The translations under genes were made by a program, and so were the position numbers. A stretch of DNA of 53,461 bases from Neomegalonema sp. (lineage in GTDB: Bacteria; Pseudomonadota; Alphaproteobacteria; Rhodobacterales; Rhodobacteraceae): assembly GCA_022760355.1 (NCBI GenBank), contig JALEGB010000072.1, forward strand, positions 1 through 53,461. The letters are read 5' to 3'. The notes beneath the pieces are model-generated. The model searched no databases. It was not told where the DNA came from and saw only the letters and a program-made list of their open reading frames with translations. Below, in pieces: positions 1 through 9,354 of the stretch (position 1 is its first letter; every line of letters starts with the position of its first letter).

Positions 1-90
1 AAAAAGACCTCGGACATCCTGCCAAAGCGGCCTGATCAGGTCGCCAAGGAGCCTGCGGCCGACGCTGCAGAGGCTGAAGGAGCTGCCTGA
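1..90 (+). CDS. rpsE: 30S ribosomal protein S5, C-terminal end (partial)
   Basis: Only the last 29 codons and the stop lie in the window. They read [10 protein letters not shown] followed by an Ala/Glu-rich tail. A Lys-rich stretch followed by DIL.KR is the usual end of alphaproteobacterial S5, and the next gene is rpmD, which normally follows rpsE in the spc operon. The TGA stop overlaps the ATG of rpmD by one base (TGATG), so the two are translationally coupled. The 5' part of the gene lies outside the window. Identification rests on context plus a short C-terminal match. Confidence 0.85.
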   Translation, partial: KKTSDILPKRPDQVAKEPAADAAEAEGAA

Positions 91-287
91 TGAGCGACAA
101 GAAAAAGACAATCGTCATCAAGCAGATTGGCAGTCCGATCCGCCGTCCCGCGGATCAGCGCGCGACACTCGTCGGGCTGGGGCTGAACAAGATGCACCGT
201 GTTCGTGAGCTTGAGGACACCCCTGCTGTGCGTGGGATGATCCGTAAGGTTCGCCACATGGTTGAAATCGTTGAAGAACGCGGCTGA
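90..287 (+). CDS. rpmD: 50S ribosomal protein L30
   Basis: 65 residues, normal length for bacterial L30. The protein has the family pattern of a basic N-terminus ([16 protein letters not shown]), a central GLGLNKM.R stretch and a C-terminal RKVRHMVEI segment. L30 is a small, dispensable protein of the large ribosomal subunit. The start ATG overlaps the rpsE stop. A 105-nt gap containing a hairpin separates it from rplO. Confidence 0.96.
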   Translation: MSDKKKTIVIKQIGSPIRRPADQRATLVGLGLNKMHRVRELEDTPAVRGMIRKVRHMVEIVEERG

Positions 288-299
288 TTTCTGCGCGGG

Positions 300-319
300 A
301 GAGCGGCGCGGGCCGCTCT
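300..319 (+). other. Short GC-rich hairpin in the rpmD-rplO gap
   Basis: AGAGCGGC (300-307) and GCCGCTCT (312-319) form a perfect 8-bp stem with a GCGG loop. There is no T-tract after it, so it is not a classical terminator. It may be an mRNA processing or stability element inside the ribosomal operon. The structure is seen; the role is unknown. Confidence 0.4.
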
Positions 320-392
320 GCCGATGGTTTGTGGTCGATGGCGCCTGGCGCAATGACGCGCGCCGGGAGGGTCCGACAATAGGAGAAGCGTC

Positions 393-887
393 ATGGTGAA
401 ACTGCATAATCTTCGCGACAATCCTGGCGCGACTAAGAAGAAGAAGCGCGTTGGCCGGGGCCCCGGTTCGGGCCTGGGTAAAATGGGCGGCCGCGGTATT
501 AAGGGTCAGACCTCCCGGTCGGGCGTCGCCATCAAAGGCTTCGAAGGCGGCCAGATGCCAATCCACCGGCGTCTCCCAAAACGCGGCTTTAATAATATCT
601 TTCGAAAAAATTTCGCCGTCATCAACCTCAGCACGTTGCAAGCAGCTGTCGAGGCTGGGAAATTGTCGGCGGATGAAGTGATCACCGAAGCGCTGCTGGT
701 GGAGCGCGGCGTGATCCGGCGCAAACGTGACGGCGTCCGGCTGCTGGGCCGTGGCGAGCTGAATGCAGCGCTTAAGCTTGAGATCTCCGGCGCGTCGAAG
801 ACGGCGGTCGAGGCGGTCGATAAAGCTGGCGGCTCGTTGAAGCTTTCCATCCCAGCGAAGGCCGAGGCGGCGTCGAAAGAGGCTTAG
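393..887 (+). CDS. rplO: 50S ribosomal protein L15
   Basis: 164 residues. The N-terminus has the Gly/Lys/Arg-rich extension typical of L15 ([18 protein letters not shown] and KGQTSRSG), which threads into the large-subunit rRNA core. It is followed by [17 protein letters not shown], the family signature region. The C-terminus ends in an Ala/Lys-rich tail ([10 protein letters not shown]) slightly longer than in enterics. The start ATG at 393 has AGGAG about 7 nt upstream. It lies in spc operon order between rpmD and secY. Confidence 0.97.
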   Translation: MVKLHNLRDNPGATKKKKRVGRGPGSGLGKMGGRGIKGQTSRSGVAIKGFEGGQMPIHRRLPKRGFNNIFRKNFAVINLSTLQAAVEAGKLSADEVITEALLVERGVIRRKRDGVRLLGRGELNAALKLEISGASKTAVEAVDKAGGSLKLSIPAKAEAASKEA

Positions 888-1060
888 TCTGAGGGCTCGT
901 CCGGTTGGGCGCGCTGCGGTCTCGATGACCGCGATACGGAGCGGAACTAAGCTCTCAGGGGGCGTAGCGCAGGTGGCGACCTCTCGCCTCTTGCGCTTCG
1001 GGCGCGCCGAACGGATATGCACAGGCGCCGCAATTTGCGCGCCGATAGAAGGGATCAAAG

Positions 1061-2431
1061 ATGGCGTCCGCCGCAGAACAGCTTGCTGCGAACTTGAGCT
1101 GGAGCACCTTCTCAAAGGCGAAGGAACTCCAGAATCGAATTCTGTTCACGCTGGCGATCTTGATCGTCTATCGCGCTGGCACCTTCATTACGTTGCCGGG
1201 AATCGATGCTGGCCTGCTTGAGCGCTTTATGGCGCAGCACCGCTCCGGCATTCTCGGCGTCGTTGACGCGTTTGCCGGCGGGGCGGTTGGCCGAATGGCC
1301 GTGTTCGCGCTGGGTATTATGCCTTATATCTCGGCTTCGATTATCATGCAGCTGATGACGACGATGGTGCCGTCGTTGGAGGCGATGAAGAAGGAAGGCG
1401 AGGCAGGCCGGAAGAAGATCAACCAATACACGCGCTATGGGACGGTTGTTCTTGCTTTCCTGCAAGCGTACGGCGTCGCGGTTGGTTTCCAGGGCACAAC
1501 GGTGGATGGCCGGTTTATCGTGCCGGATCAATCGTCCTTCTTCGTGATTTCAGCCGTTATCTCTCTTGTCGGCGGCACGATTTTGCTGATGTGGCTCGGC
1601 GAGCAGATTACGGCGCGCGGCGTCGGCAACGGGATTTCCCTAATCATCTTCGTCGGCATTATTGCGGGTCTACCGGTCGCGCTCACCCAGTTCTTGAATC
1701 AACAGCAATCTGCGGCGGCGGGCGCCCCGACGGTTATTGGCGTGTTCCTGCTGGCCATTGGGTTGATTGCGTTCGTTGTGTTCGTGGAGCGGGCGCAGCG
1801 GCGAATCGCCATTCAGTATCCGCAACGCAACGTTGGCAATAAGGTGTATCAGGGCGACCGCTCGCACTTGCCGCTGAAGGTAAACACCGCAGGCGTGATC
1901 CCGCCGATTTTTGCGACCTCGCTGCTCGCTGTCCCGACCTCAATCCTGGCTTTCCAGGGCGGCACGCCGGATCCGAGCAACCCATCGGCGGCGTCAGGCG
2001 GTTGGCTCGCCGACATCGCGCTGTATGTGCAGCAAGGCTCTCCTGTCTACTTGCTGACACTCGCCGCTTTGATCATTTTCTTCTGCTTCTTCTACACTGC
2101 GATCGTGTTCAACCCGGAAGAGGTTGCCGATAACTTGAAGAAACATGGCGGGTTCGTGCCTGGGGTTCGGCCGGGTAAGCGAACAGCCGAGTATCTCGAC
2201 TTTGTCTTGACGCGGCTCACTGTCGTTGGCGCAGCCTATCTGACGCTCGTATGCGTTATCCCGGTGCTGCTGCAAGCGAACCTCGGCGTGCCTTTCTATC
2301 TAGGCGGGACATCTTTGCTCATTGTCGTGAGCGTCACGATGGATACGATCTCGCAAGTGCAAAGCCATCTGCTGGCTCACCAGTATGAAGGACTCATCAA
2401 GAAGTCCAAACTTCGTGGGAGAAAACGTTGA
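1061..2431 (+). CDS. secY: Protein translocase subunit SecY
   Basis: 456 residues with about ten hydrophobic segments, the expected size and topology of SecY, the channel subunit of the SecYEG translocon in the inner membrane. Recognisable stretches are FAGGAVGRMAVFALGIMPYI near residue 70, the YTRYGTVVLAF region, PLKVNTAGVIPPIFA around residue 270 and the C-terminal YEGLIKKSKLRGRKR. GAAGGGATC precedes the ATG as ribosome binding site. It is preceded by a 173-nt gap without a recognisable gene. Its stop overlaps the TTG start of adk by 4 nt. Confidence 0.98.
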   Translation: MASAAEQLAANLSWSTFSKAKELQNRILFTLAILIVYRAGTFITLPGIDAGLLERFMAQHRSGILGVVDAFAGGAVGRMAVFALGIMPYISASIIMQLMTTMVPSLEAMKKEGEAGRKKINQYTRYGTVVLAFLQAYGVAVGFQGTTVDGRFIVPDQSSFFVISAVISLVGGTILLMWLGEQITARGVGNGISLIIFVGIIAGLPVALTQFLNQQQSAAAGAPTVIGVFLLAIGLIAFVVFVERAQRRIAIQYPQRNVGNKVYQGDRSHLPLKVNTAGVIPPIFATSLLAVPTSILAFQGGTPDPSNPSAASGGWLADIALYVQQGSPVYLLTLAALIIFFCFFYTAIVFNPEEVADNLKKHGGFVPGVRPGKRTAEYLDFVLTRLTVVGAAYLTLVCVIPVLLQANLGVPFYLGGTSLLIVVSVTMDTISQVQSHLLAHQYEGLIKKSKLRGRKR

Positions 2432-3075
2432 ACATCATCCTTCTTGGCCCTCCGGGCGCGGGCAAAGGCACGCAAGCGAAGATTCTCGAGCGCGAACGCA
2501 AAATGGTCCAGCTTTCGACTGGCGATATGCTGCGCGCCGCCGTGGCGTCTGGCTCGGAGATTGGCAAGAAGGCGAAGGCGGTCATGGATGCGGGCCAGCT
2601 CGTGTCTGATGAGATCGTGATCGGTGTTGTCGCGGACCGGATGGACCAGCCGGATGTTGCCGGCGGCGTGATCTTCGACGGTTTTCCGCGTACGACGGCG
2701 CAGGCTCAGGCGCTCGACAAGCTGCTGAATGAGAAGGGCAAGTCGCTGGACGCGGTCGTCGAAATGCGAGTTGACGACGAAGCGTTGGTGGATCGCGTGT
2801 CTGGCCGCTTCACTTGTGCTAAATGTGGCGAAGGTTTCCATGATCGTCACAAGCGCCCGAAAGAAGACGGCGTGTGCGATATTTGCGGCGGGTTGGAGTT
2901 CAAACGGCGTCAAGACGACAACGCCGATACAGTCCGCTCGCGTCTCACCGCCTATCACGAACAGACTGCGCCGCTGATTGCGCACTACAGCGCACAGGGC
3001 AAGTTGAGAACGATCGACGGCATGGCCGACATCCACGAAGTGACGCGCCAACTGGCGGCGGCTTTGGACGGCTGA
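2428..3075 (+). CDS. adk: Adenylate kinase
   Basis: 215 residues. It interconverts ATP + AMP and 2 ADP. The P-loop GPPGAGKGTQAK is at residues 7-18, the AMP-binding segment STGDMLRAAV near 30 and the GFPRT motif near 85. The LID (about residues 125-160) carries two CxxC pairs (CAKC and CDIC), so it is probably a zinc-binding lid, unlike the E. coli enzyme. The start is TTG at 2428, which overlaps the secY stop (TTGA). GGGAG upstream and the exact start of the MNIILLGPPG consensus support this choice. secY-adk pairing is standard. Confidence 0.97.
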   Translation: MNIILLGPPGAGKGTQAKILERERKMVQLSTGDMLRAAVASGSEIGKKAKAVMDAGQLVSDEIVIGVVADRMDQPDVAGGVIFDGFPRTTAQAQALDKLLNEKGKSLDAVVEMRVDDEALVDRVSGRFTCAKCGEGFHDRHKRPKEDGVCDICGGLEFKRRQDDNADTVRSRLTAYHEQTAPLIAHYSAQGKLRTIDGMADIHEVTRQLAAALDG

Positions 3076-3147
3076 GCTAACTTATCTTAGATTGACGCGC
3101 TGCGCATTTTGAGTACTATGCGCGGCTTCTGGAAATGGAGAAAATTC

Positions 3148-3516
3148 GTGGCGCGTATCGCCGGCGTAAACATTCCTACCGCGAAGCGAGTACCGATTGC
3201 TCTGACTTATATTCATGGCATCGGCCTTCACTCGGCGAAGAACATTTGCGAGTCGCTCGAGATCGATGTGACGCGCCGCGTAAATGAGTTGTCGGACGCA
3301 GAAGTTCTGCAGATCCGGGAGCATATTGATGCGAACTTCACTGTCGAAGGCGATCTGCGCCGGGAAGTGGCGGTGAACAAGAAGCGTCTGATGGATCTCG
3401 GCTGCTACCGCGGCCTTCGCCATCGTCGCGGCCTGCCGGTCCGGGGGCAGCGAACCCACACCAACGCGCGTACGCGTAAAGGTCCGGCTAAGCCGATCGC
3501 TGGTAAGAAAAAGTAA
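3148..3516 (+). CDS. rpsM: 30S ribosomal protein S13
   Basis: 122 residues from the GTG at 3148 ([20 protein letters not shown]), which matches the family N-terminus exactly and has GGAG 7 nt upstream. An in-frame ATG at 3109 would add 13 unconserved residues and is rejected. S13 lies in the small-subunit head and contacts the P-site tRNA through its basic tail ([14 protein letters not shown] and KPIAGKKK). It is followed 61 nt later by rpsK, with no rpmJ between adk and rpsM. Confidence 0.97.
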   Translation: MARIAGVNIPTAKRVPIALTYIHGIGLHSAKNICESLEIDVTRRVNELSDAEVLQIREHIDANFTVEGDLRREVAVNKKRLMDLGCYRGLRHRRGLPVRGQRTHTNARTRKGPAKPIAGKKK

Positions 3517-3577
3517 GAATTTTGGAAATTCAGGCGCTGCTGCGGGATGCGCGGCGTCGTAGGTAGGAGCGTGCTGT

Positions 3578-3967
3578 ATGGCTCGTGATAAGACGCGGAC
3601 GCGCCGTAAGGAGCGGAAAAATATCAGCTCTGGCGTCGCCCATGTGAACGCGTCGTTCAACAACACGATGATCACGATTGCGGATGCGCAGGGCAATGCA
3701 ATTTCTTGGTCGTCGGCGGGCCATATGGGCTTCAAGGGCTCGCGGAAGTCGACTCCGTACGCGGCGCAGGTCGCTGCTGAGGATGCTGGCCGCAAGGCGC
3801 AGGAGCACGGCATGCGCACCTTGGAAGTTGAAGTTCAAGGTCCTGGCGGCGGCCGCGAATCGGCTCTTCGCGCGCTGCAAGCAGTCGGGTTCCAGATCAC
3901 TGCAATTCGCGATGTGACCCCGATTGCGCATAATGGCTGCCGGCCGCCAAAGCGTCGCCGCGTCTGA
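3578..3967 (+). CDS. rpsK: 30S ribosomal protein S11
   Basis: 129 residues with the S11 signature: [37 protein letters not shown] and the C-terminal [17 protein letters not shown]11 forms part of the platform of the small subunit. TAGGAG about 10 nt before the ATG serves as ribosome binding site. It is followed by an unusually long 231-nt gap with two hairpins before rpoA. Confidence 0.98.
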   Translation: MARDKTRTRRKERKNISSGVAHVNASFNNTMITIADAQGNAISWSSAGHMGFKGSRKSTPYAAQVAAEDAGRKAQEHGMRTLEVEVQGPGGGRESALRALQAVGFQITAIRDVTPIAHNGCRPPKRRRV

Positions 3968-3989
3968 TCATTCACTCGGCTATTTGTCG

Positions 3990-4105
3990 CCCGCAACCCA
4001 CAGTTGCGGGTCTGCTGAATACACAATGCCGCGCGCTCTTGCATAGATGGGGCGCGAGACCTTATCTGAAGAAATGCCCACGAAGAGGTTCCACCTCTCC
4101 GTGGG
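3990..4105 (+). promoter_or_regulatory. Two hairpins in the rpsK-rpoA spacer
   Basis: Hairpin 1 pairs CCCGCAAC (3990-3997) with GTTGCGGG (4003-4010) around a CCACA loop. Hairpin 2 pairs CCCACG (4077-4082) with CGTGGG (4100-4105), and inside it AGAGG (4084-4088) with CCTCT (4094-4098) around TTCCA, with one A/C mismatch. TTCTT rather than a clean T-run follows hairpin 2, so it could be a weak attenuator or a leader structure that adjusts rpoA output. The pairing is seen; the role is inferred. Confidence 0.45.
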
Positions 4106-4198
4106 TTCTTGCGGTTTCGGCGCTATTAGCGTGCGAACCGCTCCTCGGGATGCTTCGGCGCGTCGATCACAGGCCGAAGCAAGCATGGAGGACCTGTC

Positions 4199-5215
4199 GT
4201 GATCGATAAGAACTGGAAAGAATTGATCAAGCCGAGCGGCGTGGAAGCGCTGCCTGGCCTCGACCCAGATCGGCAAGCGACGATTGTCGTGGAGCCGCTC
4301 GAGCGGGGCTTCGGTCTTACTCTCGGCAATGCTTTGCGCAGGGTGTTGCTGTCGAGCCTGCAGGGGGCCGCGGTCACCGCGATTCAGATCGATGGCGTTC
4401 TGCACGAATTTTCGTCGGTCGCCGGCGTTCGGGAGGATGTCACCGACATCGTGCTGAACGTGAAGGGCGTCGCGCTGCGGATGGATATCGAGGGGCCAAA
4501 GCGCCTCAGCCTGCGTGCTACCGGCCCGGGTCCTGTAACGGCCGGCGATATCACCGAGATCGGCGGCGTTGAGGTGCTGAACCCTGATCACCTGATCTGC
4601 CACCTCGATGCGGGTGCCGAGCTGCATATGGAGCTGACGGTCGAGATCGGCAAAGGCTATGTTGCGGCGGACAAAGCGCGTCCGGAAGATGCGCCTATCG
4701 GCCTGATTTCGGTCGACGCGTTGTTCAGCCCGGTTAAGAAGGTCTCCTATAAGGTCGAACCGACCCGCGAGGGGCAGGTGCTTGACTATGACAAGCTGTC
4801 TCTGACGCTGGAGACGGATGGGGCGATCAAGCCAGAGGACGCTGTGGCGTTCGCCGCCCGGATCCTTCAAGATCAGCTGCAGACCTTCATCAACTTCGAA
4901 GAACCGTCGATCGATCGACGCGTCGAGGAAGAGCAGGAGCTGGAGTTCAACCCAATTCTGCTCAAGAAAGTGGATGAGCTGGAGCTGTCGGTACGTTCGG
5001 CCAACTGCCTGAAGAACGACAACATCGTCTATATCGGCGATCTCATCCAGAAAACCGAAGCGGAGATGCTGCGCACCCCGAACTTCGGTCGTAAATCGCT
5101 GAATGAGATCAAAGAGGTCCTGACCAACCTTGGCCTGCATCTGGGCCAGGAAGTTACGGATTGGCCGCCGGAGAATATTGAAGAATTGGCCAAAAAATAC
5201 GAAGACCAGTTCTGA
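4199..5215 (+). CDS. rpoA: DNA-directed RNA polymerase subunit alpha
   Basis: 338 residues, standard length. The N-terminal assembly domain begins [16 protein letters not shown] and has the [17 protein letters not shown] segment near residues 39-55 that makes the dimer interface. The C-terminal domain (from about residue 250) contains the [15 protein letters not shown] helix and [12 protein letters not shown], which contact UP elements and activators. The start is GTG at 4199, with GGAGG 7-11 nt upstream. It is followed by rplQ as usual. Confidence 0.98.
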   Translation: MIDKNWKELIKPSGVEALPGLDPDRQATIVVEPLERGFGLTLGNALRRVLLSSLQGAAVTAIQIDGVLHEFSSVAGVREDVTDIVLNVKGVALRMDIEGPKRLSLRATGPGPVTAGDITEIGGVEVLNPDHLICHLDAGAELHMELTVEIGKGYVAADKARPEDAPIGLISVDALFSPVKKVSYKVEPTREGQVLDYDKLSLTLETDGAIKPEDAVAFAARILQDQLQTFINFEEPSIDRRVEEEQELEFNPILLKKVDELELSVRSANCLKNDNIVYIGDLIQKTEAEMLRTPNFGRKSLNEIKEVLTNLGLHLGQEVTDWPPENIEELAKKYEDQF

Positions 5216-5329
5216 CCTCCGCGGTATAACGCGCTCGACGCGTCCATTTCGATGGGCGCGTCCAAGGAAGCGGCTTCCCCTGAAAGCCGCCGGACAAAGC
5301 ATAAGCCCCTGGAACAGGAGTATTGAAAC

Positions 5330-5752
5330 ATGCGCCATCGTCTTGGCCGTCGTAAACTGAATCGTACCTGGTCGCATCGTAAAGCAATGCTGGCCAACAT
5401 GGCTTGCTCGCTCATTGAGCATGAGCAAATCAAAACCACGCTGCCGAAAGCCAAAGAGCTCCGTCCGTATGTCGAGAAGCTTATCACGTTGGGCAAAAGC
5501 GGCACGCTGCATGATCGGCGGAATGCGCTGTCGCGTATTCAGCAGGAAGATGCTGTCACCAAGCTCTTTTCGACGCTGGCGGAACGCTATGCTGACCGTA
5601 AGGGTGGCTATGTCCGCGTCCTGAAAGCTGGCTTCCGCTATGGCGACATGGCCCCAATGGCGATTATTGAGTTCATCGACCGGGATGAAGATGCCAAAGG
5701 CGCGGGCGACCGTGAGCGCGTCGCCGCTGAAGAGGCCGAGGCCGACGAATAA
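5330..5752 (+). CDS. rplQ: 50S ribosomal protein L17
   Basis: 140 residues beginning [20 protein letters not shown], followed by [20 protein letters not shown], the L17 family core. The C-terminal acidic tail (residues about 122-140, rich in Glu and Ala) is an extension seen in many alphaproteobacteria. CAGGAG precedes the ATG. It is the last ribosomal gene of the alpha operon here, and rarA follows after 17 nt. Confidence 0.97.
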   Translation: MRHRLGRRKLNRTWSHRKAMLANMACSLIEHEQIKTTLPKAKELRPYVEKLITLGKSGTLHDRRNALSRIQQEDAVTKLFSTLAERYADRKGGYVRVLKAGFRYGDMAPMAIIEFIDRDEDAKGAGDRERVAAEEAEADE

Positions 5753-5769
5753 TCTGAGTAGGAGGCGCG

Positions 5770-7113
5770 ATGGCGGCGGATCTATTTGATCGGGACGAAG
5801 CGCCTCTGCGCGTTGAGCCCTTCGCGCCGCCGTCACGCCCCAATAGCCGCGCGCCGCTCGCCGAGCGGTTGCGGCCTGGCTCGCTCGAAGAAGTGGTTGG
5901 GCAACAGGCGCTGTTAGGGCCTGAGGGTCCTCTCGGTCGCATGTTGGCCGCAGGGCGGCTCGCGTCGATTATCCTGTGGGGGCCTCCGGGCGTCGGCAAG
6001 ACGACGATTGCGCGCCTGCTCGCTGAGCGCGCCTCCCTCCATTTCAGACAGATTAGCGCCATCTTCTCCGGCGTTGCGGAGCTGAAGAAGGTGTTTGCGG
6101 AAGCGCGCGCGCTGCAGAATGCCGATAAGGGCGTGATGCTGTTCGTGGATGAGATCCATCGTTTCAATCGCGCTCAGCAGGACGCGTTCCTCCCGGTGAT
6201 GGAGGAAGGCCTCATCACGCTTGTCGGCGCCACCACCGAAAACCCGTCTTTCGCGTTGAACTCGGCGCTGCTTTCGCGCGCGCAGGTCATGATGCTGTCG
6301 CGGCTGGACGATGCTGCATTGGAGCGGCTGCTCTGTCGGGCGGAGGAAACCTTCGGCGCAGCGCTGCCCTTGTCGGCGGATGGGCGCGCGGTGCTGCGGG
6401 GGATGGCGGACGGCGATGGCCGGGCGCTGCTTACATTGGCGGATGAGGCGTTCGCCCTGACGACGGACGCGCCTTTGGATGGCGCAGAACTCTCCGCAGC
6501 GCTGGTGCGCCGGGCGCCGGTTTATGATCGGGCGGGGGACGGCCATTACGGCCTGATTTCCGCGCTGCATAAGTCGGTCCGCGGCTCCGATCCGGATGCG
6601 GCGCTGTACTGGCTTTGCCGCATGTTCGCTGCTGGCGAGGATCCGCTCTATGTCGCGCGCCGGGTCGTGCGGATGGCGGTCGAGGATATCGGCTTGGCGG
6701 ACCCCAATGCGATGAGCCAAGCCAATGCGGCTAAGGAGGCCTACGAATTCTTGGGCTCGCCGGAGGGGGAGTTGGCCATCGCCCAGGCCGTTGTCTATTT
6801 GGCGACCGCGCCGAAGTCGAACGCAGGCTATATCGCCTATAAAGCGGCGATGCGGGATGCGAAAGGAAAGGGCGCGCCGCCGCCGCCGGCTCACATCCTC
6901 AACGCGCCGACGGAACTGATGAAAGAACAGGGCTTTGGCGCAGGCTATGCGTATGACCATGACGCGCCAGGCGGCTTTTCGGGGCAGGATTATTTCCCCG
7001 ACGGCTTCGAGCGCCCGACTTACTATGAACCGGTTGAACGCGGCTTTGAGCGCGAGCTGAAAAAACGCATGGAATGGTTCGCCCGCACGCGCCAAGCGCG
7101 CGCGGAGAAATGA
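5770..7113 (+). CDS. rarA: Replication-associated recombination protein RarA (MgsA), AAA+ ATPase
   Basis: 447 residues. RarA is a clamp-loader-like AAA+ ATPase that acts at stalled forks. The sequence shows a RarA-type N-terminus (PLAERLRPGSLEEVVGQQ near residue 30), Walker A GPPGVGKTTIAR near 74, Walker B VMLFVDEIHRFNR near 125, sensor region GATTENPSFALNSALLSRA near 155, and the C-terminal tetramerisation part including HYGLISALHKSVRGSDPDA and YPAxKSNAGYIAYKAA-like sequence. TAGGAGGCG precedes the ATG. It is probably co-transcribed from the ribosomal operon. The next gene is convergent, 15 nt away. Confidence 0.95.
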   Translation: MAADLFDRDEAPLRVEPFAPPSRPNSRAPLAERLRPGSLEEVVGQQALLGPEGPLGRMLAAGRLASIILWGPPGVGKTTIARLLAERASLHFRQISAIFSGVAELKKVFAEARALQNADKGVMLFVDEIHRFNRAQQDAFLPVMEEGLITLVGATTENPSFALNSALLSRAQVMMLSRLDDAALERLLCRAEETFGAALPLSADGRAVLRGMADGDGRALLTLADEAFALTTDAPLDGAELSAALVRRAPVYDRAGDGHYGLISALHKSVRGSDPDAALYWLCRMFAAGEDPLYVARRVVRMAVEDIGLADPNAMSQANAAKEAYEFLGSPEGELAIAQAVVYLATAPKSNAGYIAYKAAMRDAKGKGAPPPPAHILNAPTELMKEQGFGAGYAYDHDAPGGFSGQDYFPDGFERPTYYEPVERGFERELKKRMEWFARTRQARAEK

Positions 7114-7128
7114 GCCTGGACCGGCGGG

Positions 7129-9147
7129 TCAGCCCTTCGCGCCAACGATGGTCGCGGCGGTTTTGAATAGGATCACGAGGTCGGTCCAAAGCCAGCTCCA
7201 CCAGCTGCTCAGGCGCGCGGCGTAGGCGTGGTCGTAAGCGGCTTTCATCTCCGGTTCGGTGACCGCTTGGTCGTGGCTTTGGTTCACCTGCGCCAAGCCC
7301 GTCAGGCCCGGCCGCAGGCCATGGGTGCGTTCGATAAAGAACGGCACTTTGTCCTCAATGTCTTTGGTCCAGGACGGCCGTTCTGGCCGCGGCCCGATAA
7401 AAGACATGTCGCCTTTCAGGATGTTGATGAATTGCGGGAGTTCATCGAGCCGGGTCGGGCGCAGGAACCTGCCGGCTGGCGTGACGCGTGGATCGCCCTT
7501 GAGCGAGGGGATCGAAGCGCGCTTATCCGCGTCGACATACATTGTCCTGAATTTATGCATCCAGAAGATGTCCGTGCGATCTCGCCGCGCGCGGCCGACC
7601 TTCATTTGGCTGTAAATGATCGGGCCGGGCGATGTGAGCTTGATGAACAGCGCGAGGAACGGGAACAGGATCGCCAATCCGATGAGCCCGATCAGCGCCA
7701 GAACAATATCGACGATCCGTTTGCTGAGCGATACTGTCCACGGGATGTAGCCGCCCGGATCCTGATCTTCACCGCCGGTCGCTGCGAAAACCGCATGTAG
7801 AGCCGCTGTGTCTTTTTCGGCTGCGGCGCCAAATTGGATGACGGTTTCGCCATCGACTCCCTGCTGCCAGACAATAACTTCGCCTTCGGCTGCGATCGAT
7901 TCCCGCGTCGTTGCGCTCCATTTGGGAGCGCGGCCTAAGAAGAGATACCGAACCGCGCCGATAAAGGAAGCGGTTGCGCCTTCGACCATGTAGCCCAGCC
8001 AAGCGACTGGCGTCGGGACTTTCCATTCAGGCTTGAACACAACCACAAGCGCAGTCGCTGCGCCGGCGAGGAAGGCGGCGAAGCCCAGTTGGAACAGCCA
8101 GTAGCCTTTGATCGCCAAATAGGCCGCGCCCAGCGCCGCAAGGAACAACGCAAAAATGGCCAAGGGGCGGAGGCCTTTACCGGACCAGAACAGCCAGGCA
8201 AGCCAGCCTTTGCGGAAGTCGCGCAGTTCTGGCAGCTTGACAAATTGCTGCATATTGCCGGCGCCGATCCGCACGCGCCGCCAAAACTCCTGACCTGGGG
8301 CGGTTTTCTCCAGTTCCAGCGCGACGATTTTGGGGTCATACACCCCGCGCGCGCCGCGACCGACGATGCCCATCGGCAGCATGAAGTCATCATTGATGGT
8401 TTTCGGCGGCAGGGGCTGCCAGAAGCGGCGGCGGAACAGGTAGAACGCGCCGCTTGCGCCCATCGGCGAAGCCAACGTGGCTTCATCCGCTTTGACCTGG
8501 CTTTGACTGTCCCGGAAGATCGCCTCGCCCGCATTCCCGGCTTCGCGCAGCCGATAGGAGCCGACGACAACGCCAACCTCAGCATCCGCGAAGTGGGCCG
8601 CCGCCCGGAGCAATGCATCCGGGTCGACGATGGCGGAGGTGTCGCTGAGCGCGACAAACTCCGCATCGCACTTCTCAATTTGCTCATTGAGGGTAGCGAG
8701 TTTGCCGATATTTGTCGGGTTGATCACCAGCGTCAGCCAGCTCGGATTGCCAAACTCCTCAAGCTTGGCCCGCGCGATTTCTTCGGTTTTGTCGGTGCAG
8801 CCATCAAGCGCGACGGTGATTTGCAGCCGGTCGCGCGGATAATCGAGCGCTGCGAGGTTCTCCAGCTTCGCCGCAATGAAGGCTTCTTCGTTGTGGGCGG
8901 GCACGATCACGGCGGCTGCGGGCAATTCGTCGCGCGGCGGCAGAGCCAGCGGCGCTGCCGGCGTCCGTCGCCGTTGCGCCGCGGCGAAGATCTTCAGCAG
9001 GATCGGGTAGACGACCTGATGATAGACGAAAACGCCGGCGAACAAGATCACAAGCAGCGCGATGACGAAGTCGAATGTGCTGACGCCTGTGAACATTGAT
9101 CCGCTCTCTGTCGTTTTCGCAGCGAGTTCGACTGCGGTCTTTTCCAT
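7129..9147 (-). CDS. GT2 glycosyltransferase fused to a polyprenyl-phosphate sugar-1-phosphate transferase
   Basis: 672 residues from ATG 9147, which has GGAG upstream; a longer in-frame start would add 58 Arg-rich unconserved residues. Order: one membrane segment (about 25-45); a GT2 domain (about 70-330) with IVPAHNEEAFIAAKLENL, nucleotide-binding DTSAIVDPDA and an acceptor NDDFMLP motif; two to three membrane segments (about 330-410); and a C-terminal monotopic phosphoglycosyl transferase (about 465-670) with KFRTMYVDAD, RLDELPQFINILKGDMSFIGPRPE and GLRPGLTGLAQV. The PGT half would start a lipid-linked repeat unit on undecaprenyl phosphate, and the GT2 half could add the next sugar. GT-PGT fusions are known in the monotopic PGT superfamily. 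The role in the polysaccharide made by the locus at 26203-40532 is inferred. Confidence 0.85.
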   Translation of the reverse strand: MEKTAVELAAKTTESGSMFTGVSTFDFVIALLVILFAGVFVYHQVVYPILLKIFAAAQRRRTPAAPLALPPRDELPAAAVIVPAHNEEAFIAAKLENLAALDYPRDRLQITVALDGCTDKTEEIARAKLEEFGNPSWLTLVINPTNIGKLATLNEQIEKCDAEFVALSDTSAIVDPDALLRAAAHFADAEVGVVVGSYRLREAGNAGEAIFRDSQSQVKADEATLASPMGASGAFYLFRRRFWQPLPPKTINDDFMLPMGIVGRGARGVYDPKIVALELEKTAPGQEFWRRVRIGAGNMQQFVKLPELRDFRKGWLAWLFWSGKGLRPLAIFALFLAALGAAYLAIKGYWLFQLGFAAFLAGAATALVVVFKPEWKVPTPVAWLGYMVEGATASFIGAVRYLFLGRAPKWSATTRESIAAEGEVIVWQQGVDGETVIQFGAAAEKDTAALHAVFAATGGEDQDPGGYIPWTVSLSKRIVDIVLALIGLIGLAILFPFLALFIKLTSPGPIIYSQMKVGRARRDRTDIFWMHKFRTMYVDADKRASIPSLKGDPRVTPAGRFLRPTRLDELPQFINILKGDMSFIGPRPERPSWTKDIEDKVPFFIERTHGLRPGLTGLAQVNQSHDQAVTEPEMKAAYDHAYAARLSSWWSWLWTDLVILFKTAATIVGAKG

Positions 9148-9354
9148 GACGCCGACTCCATCGGTCCCTACGACGTCGCCGCGATTTGCGGCTCCTAAGC
9201 GCTGACCGCGTCGTTTTTTCTGACGGCGCCGGCGCTTGCTCTGTTCTAACGCGCGAACCTTACCGTTTGCCGGACGGCGCTGCCGAAGGCGGCGAGGGTT
9301 CGCTACGCGCCGCAAAATCAACGCAATTTCGGCGCCAATGGCGAGCGCGCCCGG

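Noticed and set aside
3980-5836. Long open frame (618 codons) on the minus strand opposite rpoA and rplQ
   Set aside because: It is antisense to certain genes, has no recognisable domain and reflects high-GC codon bias in the third position.
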